From the NCBI GenBank assembly GCA_039933785.1, contig JBDTNL010000016.1, positions 1 through 64,000 of the forward strand: DNA of 64,000 nt, in the 5' to 3' direction. How positions within the stretch are numbered: the stretch's first letter is position 1; each line of letters begins with the position of its first letter. Origin of the DNA: JBDTNL01 sp039933785 (GTDB lineage: Bacteria > Acidobacteriota > Thermoanaerobaculia > Multivoradales > JAGPDF01). Made by a program: the position numbers and the translations under genes. The notes below the pieces were generated by a model. The model had not been told where the DNA came from and made no database searches. It was given only the letters and a program-made list of their open reading frames with translations. Below, in pieces: positions 18,200-27,237 of the stretch.

Positions 18200-18517
18200 C
18201 TAGCGCATCTCCTGCTGGCAACTCCTGAATTGGCCGAAGAACTCCTTCATCGAGGCCGATAGCGCATCATCGTTCAGGCGATAGATGACGTTCTGGCCGT
18301 GCCGCTGATCGAGGACAAGGTTGGCTTCCTTGAGCACCGAAAGATGGCGCGAGATCGTCGGCTGAGAGAGCGTGAAATTGCCGACGATTTCTCCGACCGT
18401 GCACTGCTGACGCTCCAAGAGGCGGAGAATCTCCTGGCGGGTCCCGTCGGAAAGCGCCTTGAAAACCTTGGTGATCATTCGTCCGTTGCGGCGCTGCGAG
18501 CGATCCAACTCGTCCAT
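18200..18517 (-). CDS. ArsR-family transcriptional regulator
   Basis: A 105-residue winged helix-turn-helix repressor: ITKVFKALSDGTRQEILRLLERQQCTVGEIVGNF, then LSQPTISRHLSVLKEANLV recognition helix and the wing QRHGQNVIYRL. The classic ArsR metal motif ELCVCDL is not kept (only one Cys, in QQCTVGEI), so a metal ligand set is not obvious. The ATG at 18517 has AGGAG eight bases upstream, better than the farther start at 18553. It lies downstream of the superoxide dismutase gene on the same strand. Confidence 0.9.
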   Translation of the reverse strand: MDELDRSQRRNGRMITKVFKALSDGTRQEILRLLERQQCTVGEIVGNFTLSQPTISRHLSVLKEANLVLDQRHGQNVIYRLNDDALSASMKEFFGQFRSCQQEMR

Positions 18518-18588
18518 CGGTGTTCTCCTATGTTCGCCTAGAAGGATAGGCACTCGATGCTTCTCGTGAGATTAAAAATGCCCAGCAG

Positions 18589-18609
18589 GTGCGCAGCGGA
18601 GCTGCGCAC
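18589..18609 (-). terminator. Stem-loop downstream of superoxide dismutase gene
   Basis: A perfect 9-bp stem GTGCGCAGC / GCTGCGCAC with a 3-base loop lies about 70 bases after the sod stop. On the minus strand a TTTTT run follows about ten bases later, so it is a plausible but imperfect terminator between sod and the ArsR gene. Confidence 0.5.
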
Positions 18610-18677
18610 TCACTGAGCAATTGCGTGTAAATGTCGCTATATTCGAACGTGGCCCCGTTCCTGGACCACGGCACACC

Positions 18678-19283
<606 letters not shown>

Positions 19284-19365
19284 TCGGAACTCCTTTCGAA
19301 TGGGTGCGTCGGATCCTTCTCCGACCGTGACGCTGCGATCATGCCACGAACTGCCTGACTCCTCG

Positions 19366-19395
19366 TTGACAGGGAGGAAGCCTTTTCGCTACGAT
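19366..19395 (+). promoter_or_regulatory. Sigma-70-type promoter for tRNA-Val/tRNA-Asp
   Basis: TTGACA and TACGAT are separated by 18 bases and end 18 bases before the tRNA-Val 5' end. Confidence 0.75.
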
Positions 19396-19413
19396 GCGCG
19401 GGCTCCGGCGGCG

Positions 19414-19489
19414 GGGAGGTTAGCTCAGCGGTTAGAGCACCTGCCTTACACGCAGGGGGTCGCGGGTTCAAATCCCTCACCTCCCACCA
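19414..19489 (+). tRNA. tRNA-Val (TAC)
   Basis: Cloverleaf with acceptor GGGAGGT / ACCTCCC, D-arm TAGCTCAGCGGTTAGAGCA, anticodon stem CCTGC/GCAGG around loop CTTACAC (anticodon TAC), T-arm GCGGGTTCAAATCCCTC, discriminator A and encoded CCA. Confidence 0.97.
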
Positions 19490-19551
19490 AGGCGTAGTCG
19501 CCCAGAGGGTTTTTTCAGGAGTTTTTTCAGATTGCTCAGCAGGGCCCATGC

Positions 19552-19628
<77 letters not shown>

Positions 19629-19656
19629 GTATTCGAAGTCAAAGGAACGGTGACAC

Positions 19657-19812
19657 ATGCGCGACAAGATCAAGCTGGTATCGAGTGCCGGAACTGGGCA
19701 CTTCTACACCACGACGAAGAATAAGAAGGCCGGGACCGAAAAGCTGCGGCTCAAGAAGTACGATCCCAAGGCGCGCAAGCACGTCGAGTACGTCGAAGAG
19801 AAGCTCCGCTAG
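19657..19812 (+). CDS. rpmG: 50S ribosomal protein L33
   Basis: A 51-residue basic protein, MRDKIKLVSSAGTGHFYTTT then KNKKAGTEKLRLKKYDP and KHVEYVEEKLR, which is the bacterial L33 pattern. The Cys pairs of the zinc-binding L33 form are absent (a C-minus type). It begins 28 bases after tRNA-Asp; a tRNA gene just before rpmG is common in bacteria. An AAAGGAACGG leader provides the ribosome site. Confidence 0.95.
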   Translation: MRDKIKLVSSAGTGHFYTTTKNKKAGTEKLRLKKYDPKARKHVEYVEEKLR

Positions 19813-19837
19813 GCCTCCCCCTTCATTTTCCAGCCGG

Positions 19838-21235
19838 TCAGTTGGCGACGTATCCCAGGGACTTGAGTTCTTCGCTCAAGCCTTGGGGGATCCTTTGCTT
19901 GCCGCGCCGGCGGGCCAAGCTGCCGAACCTCTTGGCGAGCAGCGCGCGCAGCTGAGCGACCTTGCCGGGTTGTTCGGCCGCAAGATTGTGCAGCTCGCCA
20001 GGATCCTTCGCCAGGTCATACAACTCGGTGCGGCCGATGGGGTAGAACCCGGGCGCTGCTCCAGGGACGCAATCGGGCGCCAAATTTTCGGGATTGTCGA
20101 CCAGCTTCCACCCGTCCGCCAGCACGGTGCGGATCTGGGATGTGTCGTACTCCGAGTAGGCGGGCTTGCCGCCGCCGCCGCCATCGGGACGGCTGAGATA
20201 TGGCACCAATGAAGTTCCCTGGCCCCCTGTCGGGAGGGGCACCCCGAGGAGTTCGAGCACAGTCGGCATGACGTCGATGAGCTCCACGGGTTGGCGCACC
20301 TCGCCTCCCGGAGCGAGAAGGCCGGGCGCGATCACCGCCAGGGGGACGTGGAGCGTCGACTGGTACACCGAGCACGAGTGGTAGAAGTATCGGTTGTGCT
20401 CGTAAAGCTCCTCGCCATGGTCGGCGAGTACGACGACGATCGTGTGATCCAGCCGACCGGCGCTGCGCAGTGCCGTGAGCAATTCGCCCGCCCGGCTGTC
20501 GGTGCCCATCACCGCCGCGTCGTACAGCGCATTCAAGTGATGAACGTCGCCCACCGTCAAGGGCTGGCGAGCGAGCATGATCTCGTCCAATGCCGCCTTG
20601 CGCGGCACCAGCCGCCCCGCATAGTCCGGATCGAGCTCGGTCTTCGCGCGCTCACCACCGTTGTAGTACGGCGGATGAGGACCGAAGTAGTGGACCCAGA
20701 GGAAGAACGGGTGCGCTGGCTGCAGTTGCGCTGCCCACTCGAGAGCCGCCCGGTTGGCCCGCGAGTCGTTGGAGCTGGTGCACTTGAACGACTCCCAGCC
20801 GGTGTGGCCCGCACTGCACATGTTCGAGAGAAAGGCACCGGTCTGATATCCCGACTGCTGCAGCACCTTGGGCAGGGTCATGACGTCGGCGGGGAAGGCA
20901 TAGCCATTGCCGAGCACGCCGTGGCTGCTGGGATAGAGCCCGCTGAGGACGCTGGCGAGGGAGGGCCAGGTGGCGGCGCGCTGGGCCATGGCGGCGCGGA
21001 AACGCACGCCCTGGACCACTTCCTGGTCCAGATTCGGCGTGTTCGGACGCTCCGTGTAGCCGAAGGCTCCCAGCCGATCGCCGCGCAGCGTATCTATCGA
21101 CAGAAGTAGGACATTCCAGCCGCCGGCGGCTCCTCGAAGATCGGATTTCGCAGCCGGTGAAGGGGCGCTCGGGGAGCATCCGTAGGCCAAGACCAGCGCC
21201 CAGGCGACGACTACCCGCGAGGTAGCCGCAGCCAT
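19838..21235 (-). CDS. Sulfatase-like hydrolase lipoprotein (alkaline phosphatase superfamily)
   Basis: A 465-residue exported protein; the ATG at 21235 gives a lipoprotein-type signal (VVVAWALVLAYGC), better than the GTG at 21268. The sulfatase fold is clear: metal-binding LLLSIDTLRGDRLGAFGY, the nucleophile region TWPSLASVLSGLYPSSHG, FFLWVHYFGPHPPY, and VVVLADHGEELYEH. The nucleophile position is Thr, not the Cys or Ser needed for formylglycine, so true sulfatase activity is doubtful; phosphatase or phosphotransferase action is as likely. The ending LSEELKSLGYV is common in this subgroup. Confidence 0.88.
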   Translation of the reverse strand: MAAATSRVVVAWALVLAYGCSPSAPSPAAKSDLRGAAGGWNVLLLSIDTLRGDRLGAFGYTERPNTPNLDQEVVQGVRFRAAMAQRAATWPSLASVLSGLYPSSHGVLGNGYAFPADVMTLPKVLQQSGYQTGAFLSNMCSAGHTGWESFKCTSSNDSRANRAALEWAAQLQPAHPFFLWVHYFGPHPPYYNGGERAKTELDPDYAGRLVPRKAALDEIMLARQPLTVGDVHHLNALYDAAVMGTDSRAGELLTALRSAGRLDHTIVVVLADHGEELYEHNRYFYHSCSVYQSTLHVPLAVIAPGLLAPGGEVRQPVELIDVMPTVLELLGVPLPTGGQGTSLVPYLSRPDGGGGGKPAYSEYDTSQIRTVLADGWKLVDNPENLAPDCVPGAAPGFYPIGRTELYDLAKDPGELHNLAAEQPGKVAQLRALLAKRFGSLARRRGKQRIPQGLSEELKSLGYVAN

Positions 21236-21386
21236 CCTGCTGGGAGGGGGCGGAGCGAGACGTTGCACCGAGAGCAGTCTAGCAGTGGCGTCTGTGGTAC
21301 TCTGCGGGCGTTCCCTCTTCTTGGCGGCTCGTCGAGTCGCCCGAGCCTCGCATCTCCGCTCCCCTTTCCGCGAAAGGGAGCGAGCG

Positions 21387-22058
21387 ATGCCATTCGTTCA
21401 GCAGAGTTCAAGCAAATCAGTAGAGCCGTCCGGACAACAAACCTGGGCAGCCAGGCCGCTCTTGGAGGCCTGTGCGGGCGGGCGCGACGAAAGAGCGTGG
21501 ATCGAATTCGTCCGGCGCTATGGACGCCGGCTGCAGGCAGGAGTGCGCCGCGGTCTGCGGCGAGCCCGCCGGGACGAGACCAGCGAGGATGTGGAGGATC
21601 TGCTTCAAGACGTCTACTGCCACCTGCTCGAGGGTGGCGGCTACCGTTTGTTGAGGCCGCGCGGCACCTCCGATCCAGAGATCTCGAGCTACCTCGGGCG
21701 ATTGGCCGAGAACGTGGTGCTCGACAGGATCCGTGCCGCACGGGCGTCGAAACGAAGCGTCTCCGTCATTCCCTGGCAAGAGGACTCGATGGAGGCCGTG
21801 GCGAGACGCTCCCTCTCGCCGGAAGAGCGCGTCTTGTTACGCGAGCGCGAAGCCCAGTTTGCCCGCGACTGCCGCATCGCCGCCGCCCACAGCTCGCGCA
21901 GCGTGTGGATGCTTCGCATGGCGATTCTCGAAGGCTGGAGCAGTCAGGAAATCTCTCGGGCGCTCGGCGCGAGGGTTTCGCCCGCCAACGTGGACGCGGT
22001 CCTACACCGCCTGCGCCGCCGTCTGCGCCGCTACGGGTATCGGCCGGTGCGACGCTGA
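21387..22058 (+). CDS. Sigma-70 family (ECF-like) sigma factor
   Basis: A 223-residue protein with region 2 (RDERAWIEFVRRYGRRLQ, then SEDVEDLLQDVYCHLLE and YLGRLAENVVLDRIRAARA) and a C-terminal helix-turn-helix (WSSQEISRALGARVSPANVDAVLHRLRRRL). It is divergent from common ECF groups, with an unusual linker. The ATG at 21387 has AGGGAG upstream. No anti-sigma gene is adjacent; the next gene is an HDAC-family hydrolase 35 bases away. Confidence 0.82.
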   Translation: MPFVQQSSSKSVEPSGQQTWAARPLLEACAGGRDERAWIEFVRRYGRRLQAGVRRGLRRARRDETSEDVEDLLQDVYCHLLEGGGYRLLRPRGTSDPEISSYLGRLAENVVLDRIRAARASKRSVSVIPWQEDSMEAVARRSLSPEERVLLREREAQFARDCRIAAAHSSRSVWMLRMAILEGWSSQEISRALGARVSPANVDAVLHRLRRRLRRYGYRPVRR

Positions 22059-22093
22059 TCCGGGATGACGAGGGCGCAGGTTAGGATCATTCG

Positions 22094-23041
22094 ATGTTCC
22101 GAGTGTTTACCGATCGCCGCTGCTTGGGGCACTCCGCGCCCCCTGGATACCCGGAAAAACCCCGCCGGCTCGAGGCGGTGCTGGAGAGTGTCCGCGCCGC
22201 GGGGCTCGACGTGGTCGACCAGGGCCAACATCCGGGAGCCGAGCTCGCGATCGAGTCGATTCATGGCGGGCAATACGTGGATCGTTTTCGCCGAGCTTGC
22301 GAACGTGGCGACGGCCTGCTCGATTCGGCCGACAACCCGCTCTCTCCAGGCACTTGGCAGGCCGCCAGGGGCGCCGTGAGCGCCGCTCTTCATGCAGCCG
22401 ACTGGATGCTCGCGGCGCCCTCGCGGGCGGCGTTTGCGGCCGTGCGGCCGCCGGGCCATCACGCGGAGGCCGGCGCCGCCATGGGGTTCTGTTTCTTCAA
22501 CAATGTCGCCGTGGCGGCCGATCACCTGCTGCGTATGGGAATCGAGCGGATCGCCGTCCTGGACTTCGACGTCCATCACGGCAATGGCACGCAACACATC
22601 TTCGAACAACGGCAGGACGTGCTGTACGTGAGCACCCACCAGCACCCCTTCTATCCAGGGACCGGCGCCGCCACCGAAACTGGCCGCGGCGCCGGGGAGG
22701 GATTCACGCTCAATCTGCCCATGCCCGCGGGGAGCACCGATGCCGACTTCGAGGGTGTCCTCCTGGACCGGGCCATTCCTGCCCTGCGCGCCTTTCGGCC
22801 CGACGCCCTGCTGGTGTCGGCGGGCTTCGATGCCTGGCAAAACGACCCCTTGGGTGGAATGAGGGTGACCGAGGACGGCTTTCGGCAGTGGGGGGCCTGG
22901 TTGGCCCAATTTGCCTCGGAAACCTGCCAAGGAAGGTTTCTGGAGGTGCTCGAAGGGGGGTATGACCTGGAAAATCTCGGGGGGCTCGTACAGTGCCACG
23001 CGGCGGGCGTTCTCGACGGATTCTCCGCAGCTTCCGGCTAG
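22094..23041 (+). CDS. Histone deacetylase family protein
   Basis: A 315-residue arginase/deacetylase-fold enzyme. The zinc and charge-relay motifs are present: RPPGHHAEAGAAMGFCFFNN, DFDVHHGNGTQ and SAGFDAWQNDPLGG, plus EGGYDLENL near the C-terminus. Bacterial relatives act on acetylated polyamines, acetoin-linked substrates or proteins; the substrate here cannot be read from sequence. It probably shares a transcript with the preceding sigma factor gene. Confidence 0.93.
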   Translation: MFRVFTDRRCLGHSAPPGYPEKPRRLEAVLESVRAAGLDVVDQGQHPGAELAIESIHGGQYVDRFRRACERGDGLLDSADNPLSPGTWQAARGAVSAALHAADWMLAAPSRAAFAAVRPPGHHAEAGAAMGFCFFNNVAVAADHLLRMGIERIAVLDFDVHHGNGTQHIFEQRQDVLYVSTHQHPFYPGTGAATETGRGAGEGFTLNLPMPAGSTDADFEGVLLDRAIPALRAFRPDALLVSAGFDAWQNDPLGGMRVTEDGFRQWGAWLAQFASETCQGRFLEVLEGGYDLENLGGLVQCHAAGVLDGFSAASG

Positions 23042-23056
23042 GCGCCGTTTGGGGCG

Positions 23057-23086
23057 TTGACTTTGTTCAATAATGATCGCTACAAT
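23057..23086 (+). promoter_or_regulatory. Sigma-70-type promoter
   Basis: TTGACT and TACAAT are 18 bases apart, about 70 bases before the start of the secreted repeat protein. The region is AT-rich compared with its surroundings, suggesting a strong promoter. Confidence 0.75.
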
Positions 23087-23155
23087 CGGAGCAACCGTTA
23101 ACGTAACACTTCAACAGCCACTCTCTGACTCCGAAGTGCAGCAGGAGGTCATCGT

Positions 23156-24355
23156 ATGAAGCGGCATGTCATGATCGCAAGCCTGTTCGGAACTCTCAGC
23201 CTCGCCGCCGCCGTCTTCGCCGCGGCGCCCTTCGGAGCGGTGCAAGGGAAAGCGGGTGGAGGCAACGGCGGCGGTGGGTTGATTCCCATCATCGGCTGGG
23301 CACTCGACGACAACGGCGTGGGCCGCGTCGACTTCACTGTTGACGGTCACGTGATCGGCAGCGCGGCTTATGGCCAGGGCCGGCCTCAGGTGACCAAGAA
23401 GTTTCCAGGCTACGCCGACTCGAACGCCCCGGGCTGGGTGTATTGGCTCGATACGACGCAGTTCCTGAACGGCAATCACCTGGTGGGCGCGATCGTGCGG
23501 AGCAAGCTCGCGGGTGAGTCGCGCACTCTGAAAGCGATCAAGCTGCAGTTCACCAACACCACGCAGGCCCTGGTTCCGTTCGGCCGCATCGAGACCCCGA
23601 ACGCACAGGCCGAGCTCTTCGGCTACTGCAACTCGGCGACCCCCCGCTACAGCATCATCCAGGGCTGGGCGCTCGATTCGGGCATCGAGATCAACAATGA
23701 AGGCGTGGGCTACGTCGAGTTGTTGATCGATCACTCGTTCTACTCGAACTCCTTGTCCGATTGCCGTCGCATTCCTGGCATCGGCAACGTGGACTGCTAC
23801 GGACAGCGCCGGGAAGACATCTCGTTGGTCTTCCCCTCACTGATCGATTCGATTCACTCCGGCTTCCGCTTCATGATCGATGCCGGCGCCTTGATGCGTG
23901 CGGGCTGGTACGGTCCCGGCGATCACTGGCTCACCATTCGCGCCGGCGACGTGGCGTCCCAACGGTCGCAGCTCGACGAAATCAAGGTGACCTTCACCTG
24001 CGCCGAGGACATCCCGAACGAGGGTTCCATCGGTCTGATCGAGAGTCCGCTGCCCGGCTATACGTACAGCAATTCGATCCAGGTCAATGGCTGGGCGCTC
24101 GACTTCGAGGGCGTCGCGTCGGTCAAGATCCTCGTCGACGGCGTGCCGCAAGGTACGGCGACCTACGGCCTCTCGCGGCTCGATGTCGCCACAGCTCACC
24201 CCGGCTACACGAACAATCCGAACGGTGGTTGGACCTTCACGCTGGACACCAAGCCGATCGCGAACGGGCAGCACAAGCTCCAAGCGGAAGTGACTGACAT
24301 CCACGGCGAGGTCGTTCTGCTCGGCGAGTACCAGATCTACATCGGCAATCTCTGA
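23156..24355 (+). CDS. Secreted protein with Ig-like repeats
   Basis: A 399-residue exported protein with signal peptide (MKRHVMIASLFGTLSLAAAVFA) and a Gly-rich spacer. It has three related units of about 110-130 residues, each with a GWALD motif (IIGWALDDNGVGRVDF, IQGWALDSGIEINNEG, VNGWALDFEGVASVKI), a VDG turn, a YG(Q/L)xR segment, a PGY and a closing LDT..NG.H pattern. This looks like an Ig-like beta-sandwich family of unknown function. A perfect AGGAGG ribosome site, strong promoter and terminator suggest high expression as an independent gene. Confidence 0.8.
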   Translation: MKRHVMIASLFGTLSLAAAVFAAAPFGAVQGKAGGGNGGGGLIPIIGWALDDNGVGRVDFTVDGHVIGSAAYGQGRPQVTKKFPGYADSNAPGWVYWLDTTQFLNGNHLVGAIVRSKLAGESRTLKAIKLQFTNTTQALVPFGRIETPNAQAELFGYCNSATPRYSIIQGWALDSGIEINNEGVGYVELLIDHSFYSNSLSDCRRIPGIGNVDCYGQRREDISLVFPSLIDSIHSGFRFMIDAGALMRAGWYGPGDHWLTIRAGDVASQRSQLDEIKVTFTCAEDIPNEGSIGLIESPLPGYTYSNSIQVNGWALDFEGVASVKILVDGVPQGTATYGLSRLDVATAHPGYTNNPNGGWTFTLDTKPIANGQHKLQAEVTDIHGEVVLLGEYQIYIGNL

Positions 24356-24399
24356 AGACTTGCGGCCTGACCCGTGTTCCGGGGTTGGACGGAACACAC

Positions 24400-24434
24400 A
24401 TCGGGAGCTCTACTGAGCTCCCGATTTTGTTTTA
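24400..24434 (+). terminator. Rho-independent terminator
   Basis: An 11-bp perfect stem ATCGGGAGCTC / GAGCTCCCGAT with loop TACT is followed by TTTGTTTT on the plus strand. It ends the secreted repeat gene and touches the 3' end of the convergent ctp gene, so it may act in both directions. Confidence 0.88.
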
Positions 24435-26048
24435 GCCAGCGGTCTTCTGCGCCTTACGTTCACGCAGATCCTGGCGCTGCGCCAGGAGGCTGGCGGCCTT
24501 GTCGAATTGCCGCAAGGCGGTCTGGATCTGATGGTCCCCGCCAGCCAGAACCTGGTGGCCGGCTTCGAGACCGAAGGCGCCGTTGAACATCTCGTAGCGC
24601 AACTGACGCAGGATGAAATCGCGCGTCGCGGCATCGGCGAATGCCTTCTCCTGTTCCGTTTTAGTGCCCAGCTTGGCGCGCTCCAGCCAAGCTTCGAAAT
24701 CGGTCAGGACGTCGGGCCCCGGCTTCCAGTCGCGATTGGGCGGCGGCTGATGGTTGTTGCGCTCGGTGGCGTAATCGAAGAACGTATTGTGTGAGAAGAG
24801 GTACTGCGCGTACTCCGGAACCTCGTCGGCCTGGGCGAGCACGTCAGGCGTGATGCCGCCGCCGCCGTAGACCTCGCGGCCGAGGTCGGTAGAGAACTGC
24901 TCGCCGGCCGGCGGCGTCTTCTGCGCCGGCGTCTTGTTGTCCGGATCATCGCCGTCGGCGTGGCTGTACAGGTAGTCGAGATACGAGCTGTAGTCGCGCT
25001 GGATCAAGCGCCCGGACGGCGTGTAGTACTTGGCCGTGGTGAGCGCGAGGCCGGCGCCGTACGAGAGGTTGTACACCGATTGCACGAGACCCTTGCCCCA
25101 GGTGGGCACGCCGACGATCAGACCGACGTCGTGGTCCTGGATCGAACCGGAGACGATCTCCGACGCCGAAGCGGTTCCGTTGTTGACCAACACGACCACC
25201 GGACCGTCGAAGGCAGGGTGATTCCCGGCCGCCGTGAACTGCTGGAAGGAGTCGCGGGTGCGGCCGCGCGTCTCGACCACCAGGGCATTCTTGGGCAGGA
25301 ACTGGTCGGCGATGTCGATCGCCTGATCGAGCAGACCACCGCCGTTGTTGCGCAGGTCGAACAGCAGCCGTTTCATGCCCTGCGCGCGGAGTTTCTTGAT
25401 CGCGGTCGCGACCTCGTCTCCCGAGGCGCGCGCGAAGTCGGTAAGCAGGATGTAGCCGGTGCCGGGCTCGATCATGTAGGCGTAGCGCACCGTCGTCTGC
25501 GGGATCTCGGCGCGAGTCACCGTGAGCTCCAGCGGGTGGTCGAAGCCGCGGCGGAGAAGTGTGATCTTCACCTGCGTGCCCTTGGGCCCCTTCAGACGCT
25601 GCACCGCCTCGTCCAGGCTCAGCTTTTCGCTGGGCTCGCCCTCGATCAGCGAGATCACGTCCCCGGCGCGCACACCCTGGCGCGCCGCCGGCGAACCTTC
25701 CAGCGGGCTGATGACGGTGAGCTGCCCGCTGCGGATCCCGACCAGCAGGCCGAGCCCGAAGTACGTGCTCTGTTGATGCTCGCGCATGTTGGCGAGCGCC
25801 TCGGGAGTCAAGAAGTTGGTGTGCGGATCGAGCGTCCGGAGCATGCCGTTGATCGAGGCGTACACCAAGTCGCGATAGGACACGTCGACGCCATAGGCCT
25901 CGCGTGCCTGAACGATCAAATCGGTGTACAGGTGCAGGCTGTCGCGAGTGTCGTCGGTGAGCGCGAGAAGGCGGTCTCCGATGAGACCGCCGAGCGGGAT
26001 CGAAACGACGAAGAGGAGGATGGCAGCGTTTCGCCACGAGCGAGTCAT
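24432..26048 (-). CDS. C-terminal processing peptidase, S41 family
   Basis: Carboxy-terminal processing protease of the CtpA/Prc group, 538 residues, anchored by an N-terminal hydrophobic segment (8-29). A PDZ domain (GLGLLVGIRSGQLTVISPLE, GVRAGDVI) precedes the protease domain. The Ser/Lys dyad lies in NNGTASASE (289-297) and PTWGKG (Lys319). The C-terminal extension is longer than in CtpA and rich in charged residues. These enzymes trim envelope proteins in the periplasm. Confidence 0.93.
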   Translation of the reverse strand: MTRSWRNAAILLFVVSIPLGGLIGDRLLALTDDTRDSLHLYTDLIVQAREAYGVDVSYRDLVYASINGMLRTLDPHTNFLTPEALANMREHQQSTYFGLGLLVGIRSGQLTVISPLEGSPAARQGVRAGDVISLIEGEPSEKLSLDEAVQRLKGPKGTQVKITLLRRGFDHPLELTVTRAEIPQTTVRYAYMIEPGTGYILLTDFARASGDEVATAIKKLRAQGMKRLLFDLRNNGGGLLDQAIDIADQFLPKNALVVETRGRTRDSFQQFTAAGNHPAFDGPVVVLVNNGTASASEIVSGSIQDHDVGLIVGVPTWGKGLVQSVYNLSYGAGLALTTAKYYTPSGRLIQRDYSSYLDYLYSHADGDDPDNKTPAQKTPPAGEQFSTDLGREVYGGGGITPDVLAQADEVPEYAQYLFSHNTFFDYATERNNHQPPPNRDWKPGPDVLTDFEAWLERAKLGTKTEQEKAFADAATRDFILRQLRYEMFNGAFGLEAGHQVLAGGDHQIQTALRQFDKAASLLAQRQDLRERKAQKTAG

Positions 26049-26126
26049 CCGAAAAGTCTACCATCGGAGGCGTGCCTTGCTTGACTTCCGGACGCTGCGG
26101 CGGAATCATGCTTGGCGGAGGATGCC

Positions 26127-26429
26127 TTGAATATAGGTGCGCCCGAACTGCTCTTCATACTCATTCTTGCCCTGTTGATATTCGGCCCCAAGAAGTTGCC
26201 CGAAGTCGGCCGCACGATTGGCCGGGGCCTGGGTGAGTTTCGTCGCGCTTCGAACGACCTGAAGCGCACCATCGAGCGGGAGATGGATGAAGCCGAGACA
26301 CCGCCGGTCGTGACGCCCACCGCCTCGGTCAGCCGTGAATCGACGGCGCTCCCCGCAGCTCCCGCTCCGGCAGCCGTCGAGGCAACCTCGGAAACCGTTC
26401 AGCCTCCGCCTCCGACCTCTCCCGCTTGA
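26127..26429 (+). CDS. tatA: Sec-independent protein translocase TatA
   Basis: A 100-residue TatA/B-type subunit: one N-terminal membrane helix (IGAPELLFILILALLIFG), the FGPKKLPEVGRTIGRGLGEF hinge and amphipathic helix, and a Pro/Ala-rich tail. It forms the Tat pore with TatC to export folded proteins. The TTG at 26127 has GGAGGA seven bases upstream and is preferred to the TTG at 26112. No separate tatB is seen, so this subunit may serve both roles. Confidence 0.9.
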   Translation: MNIGAPELLFILILALLIFGPKKLPEVGRTIGRGLGEFRRASNDLKRTIEREMDEAETPPVVTPTASVSRESTALPAAPAPAAVEATSETVQPPPPTSPA

Positions 26430-26433
26430 GCCC

Positions 26434-27237
26434 ATGCTGATGCCCCGCATGCCGCGCCCAGCCGAATCGGGCGAGGACGAGCTGCCGCGTATGACGCTCT
26501 TCGAGCATCTCGAGGAGCTGCGCAAGCGGATCATGTGGACGCTGGTGTTCTTCATGGCCGCGTTCCTGGTGTGTTGGGGATACTCGCAGCAGATCTTTCA
26601 TTTCCTTGCCGTGCCGGTCTACCGCTTCCTTCCGGCCGGGACCAAGCTCACCTTCCTAGGTATCACCGACCCCTTCATCCTCTACATGAAGGTGGCGGCG
26701 CTGGCCGGCGCGTTCGCGGCGGCGCCGTTCATCCTCTGGCAGATCTGGGGCTTCATTTCGCCCGGGCTCTATCCCCGCGAACGCCGGTGGGCGGTTCCGT
26801 TCGTGATCGCCGGAACATTTTTCTTCATCGCCGGCGGCGCCTTTGCGTACTACGTGGCGTTCCCGTTCGCTTGCCAGTTCCTGCTCGGAGTTGGAATCGA
26901 ATTTCAGCCCGTGATCACGGCCGAGGGCTATTTCAGTTTCTTGATGACGGTCATCCTGGGACTCGGCCTCATGTTCGAGATGCCCGTGGTCATCGTGATC
27001 CTGTCTCAGGTCGGGGTGGTGTCGCCGAGTTTCCTCATGCGGCACTTTCGTTGGGCGGTGCTGGGAATCTTCACCGCGGCGGCGATCCTGACTCCGACGC
27101 CGGATGTCTTCAACATGTGCGTCTTCGCGTTCCCGACCCTGGCGTTGTACTTGCTCGGTGTTGGAGTCGCCGCCTTGCTGCGCCTGCAGAAGTCTCGGCG
27201 GCTGGCGCGCGAAGCCCGGCTGGCTGGCGAGATCTAG
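26434..27237 (+). CDS. tatC: Sec-independent protein translocase TatC
   Basis: Six-helix membrane receptor of the Tat pathway, 267 residues. The cytoplasmic N-terminus has MTLFEHLEELRKRI, the conserved signal-peptide-binding region, and the first periplasmic loop has FLGITDPFILYMKV. LYPRERRWAVPF and the final LTPTPDVFNM segment match TatC. Starts 4 bases after tatA. Its last 4 bases overlap the convergent kdsC stop (CTAG). Confidence 0.96.
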   Translation: MLMPRMPRPAESGEDELPRMTLFEHLEELRKRIMWTLVFFMAAFLVCWGYSQQIFHFLAVPVYRFLPAGTKLTFLGITDPFILYMKVAALAGAFAAAPFILWQIWGFISPGLYPRERRWAVPFVIAGTFFFIAGGAFAYYVAFPFACQFLLGVGIEFQPVITAEGYFSFLMTVILGLGLMFEMPVVIVILSQVGVVSPSFLMRHFRWAVLGIFTAAAILTPTPDVFNMCVFAFPTLALYLLGVGVAALLRLQKSRRLAREARLAGEI

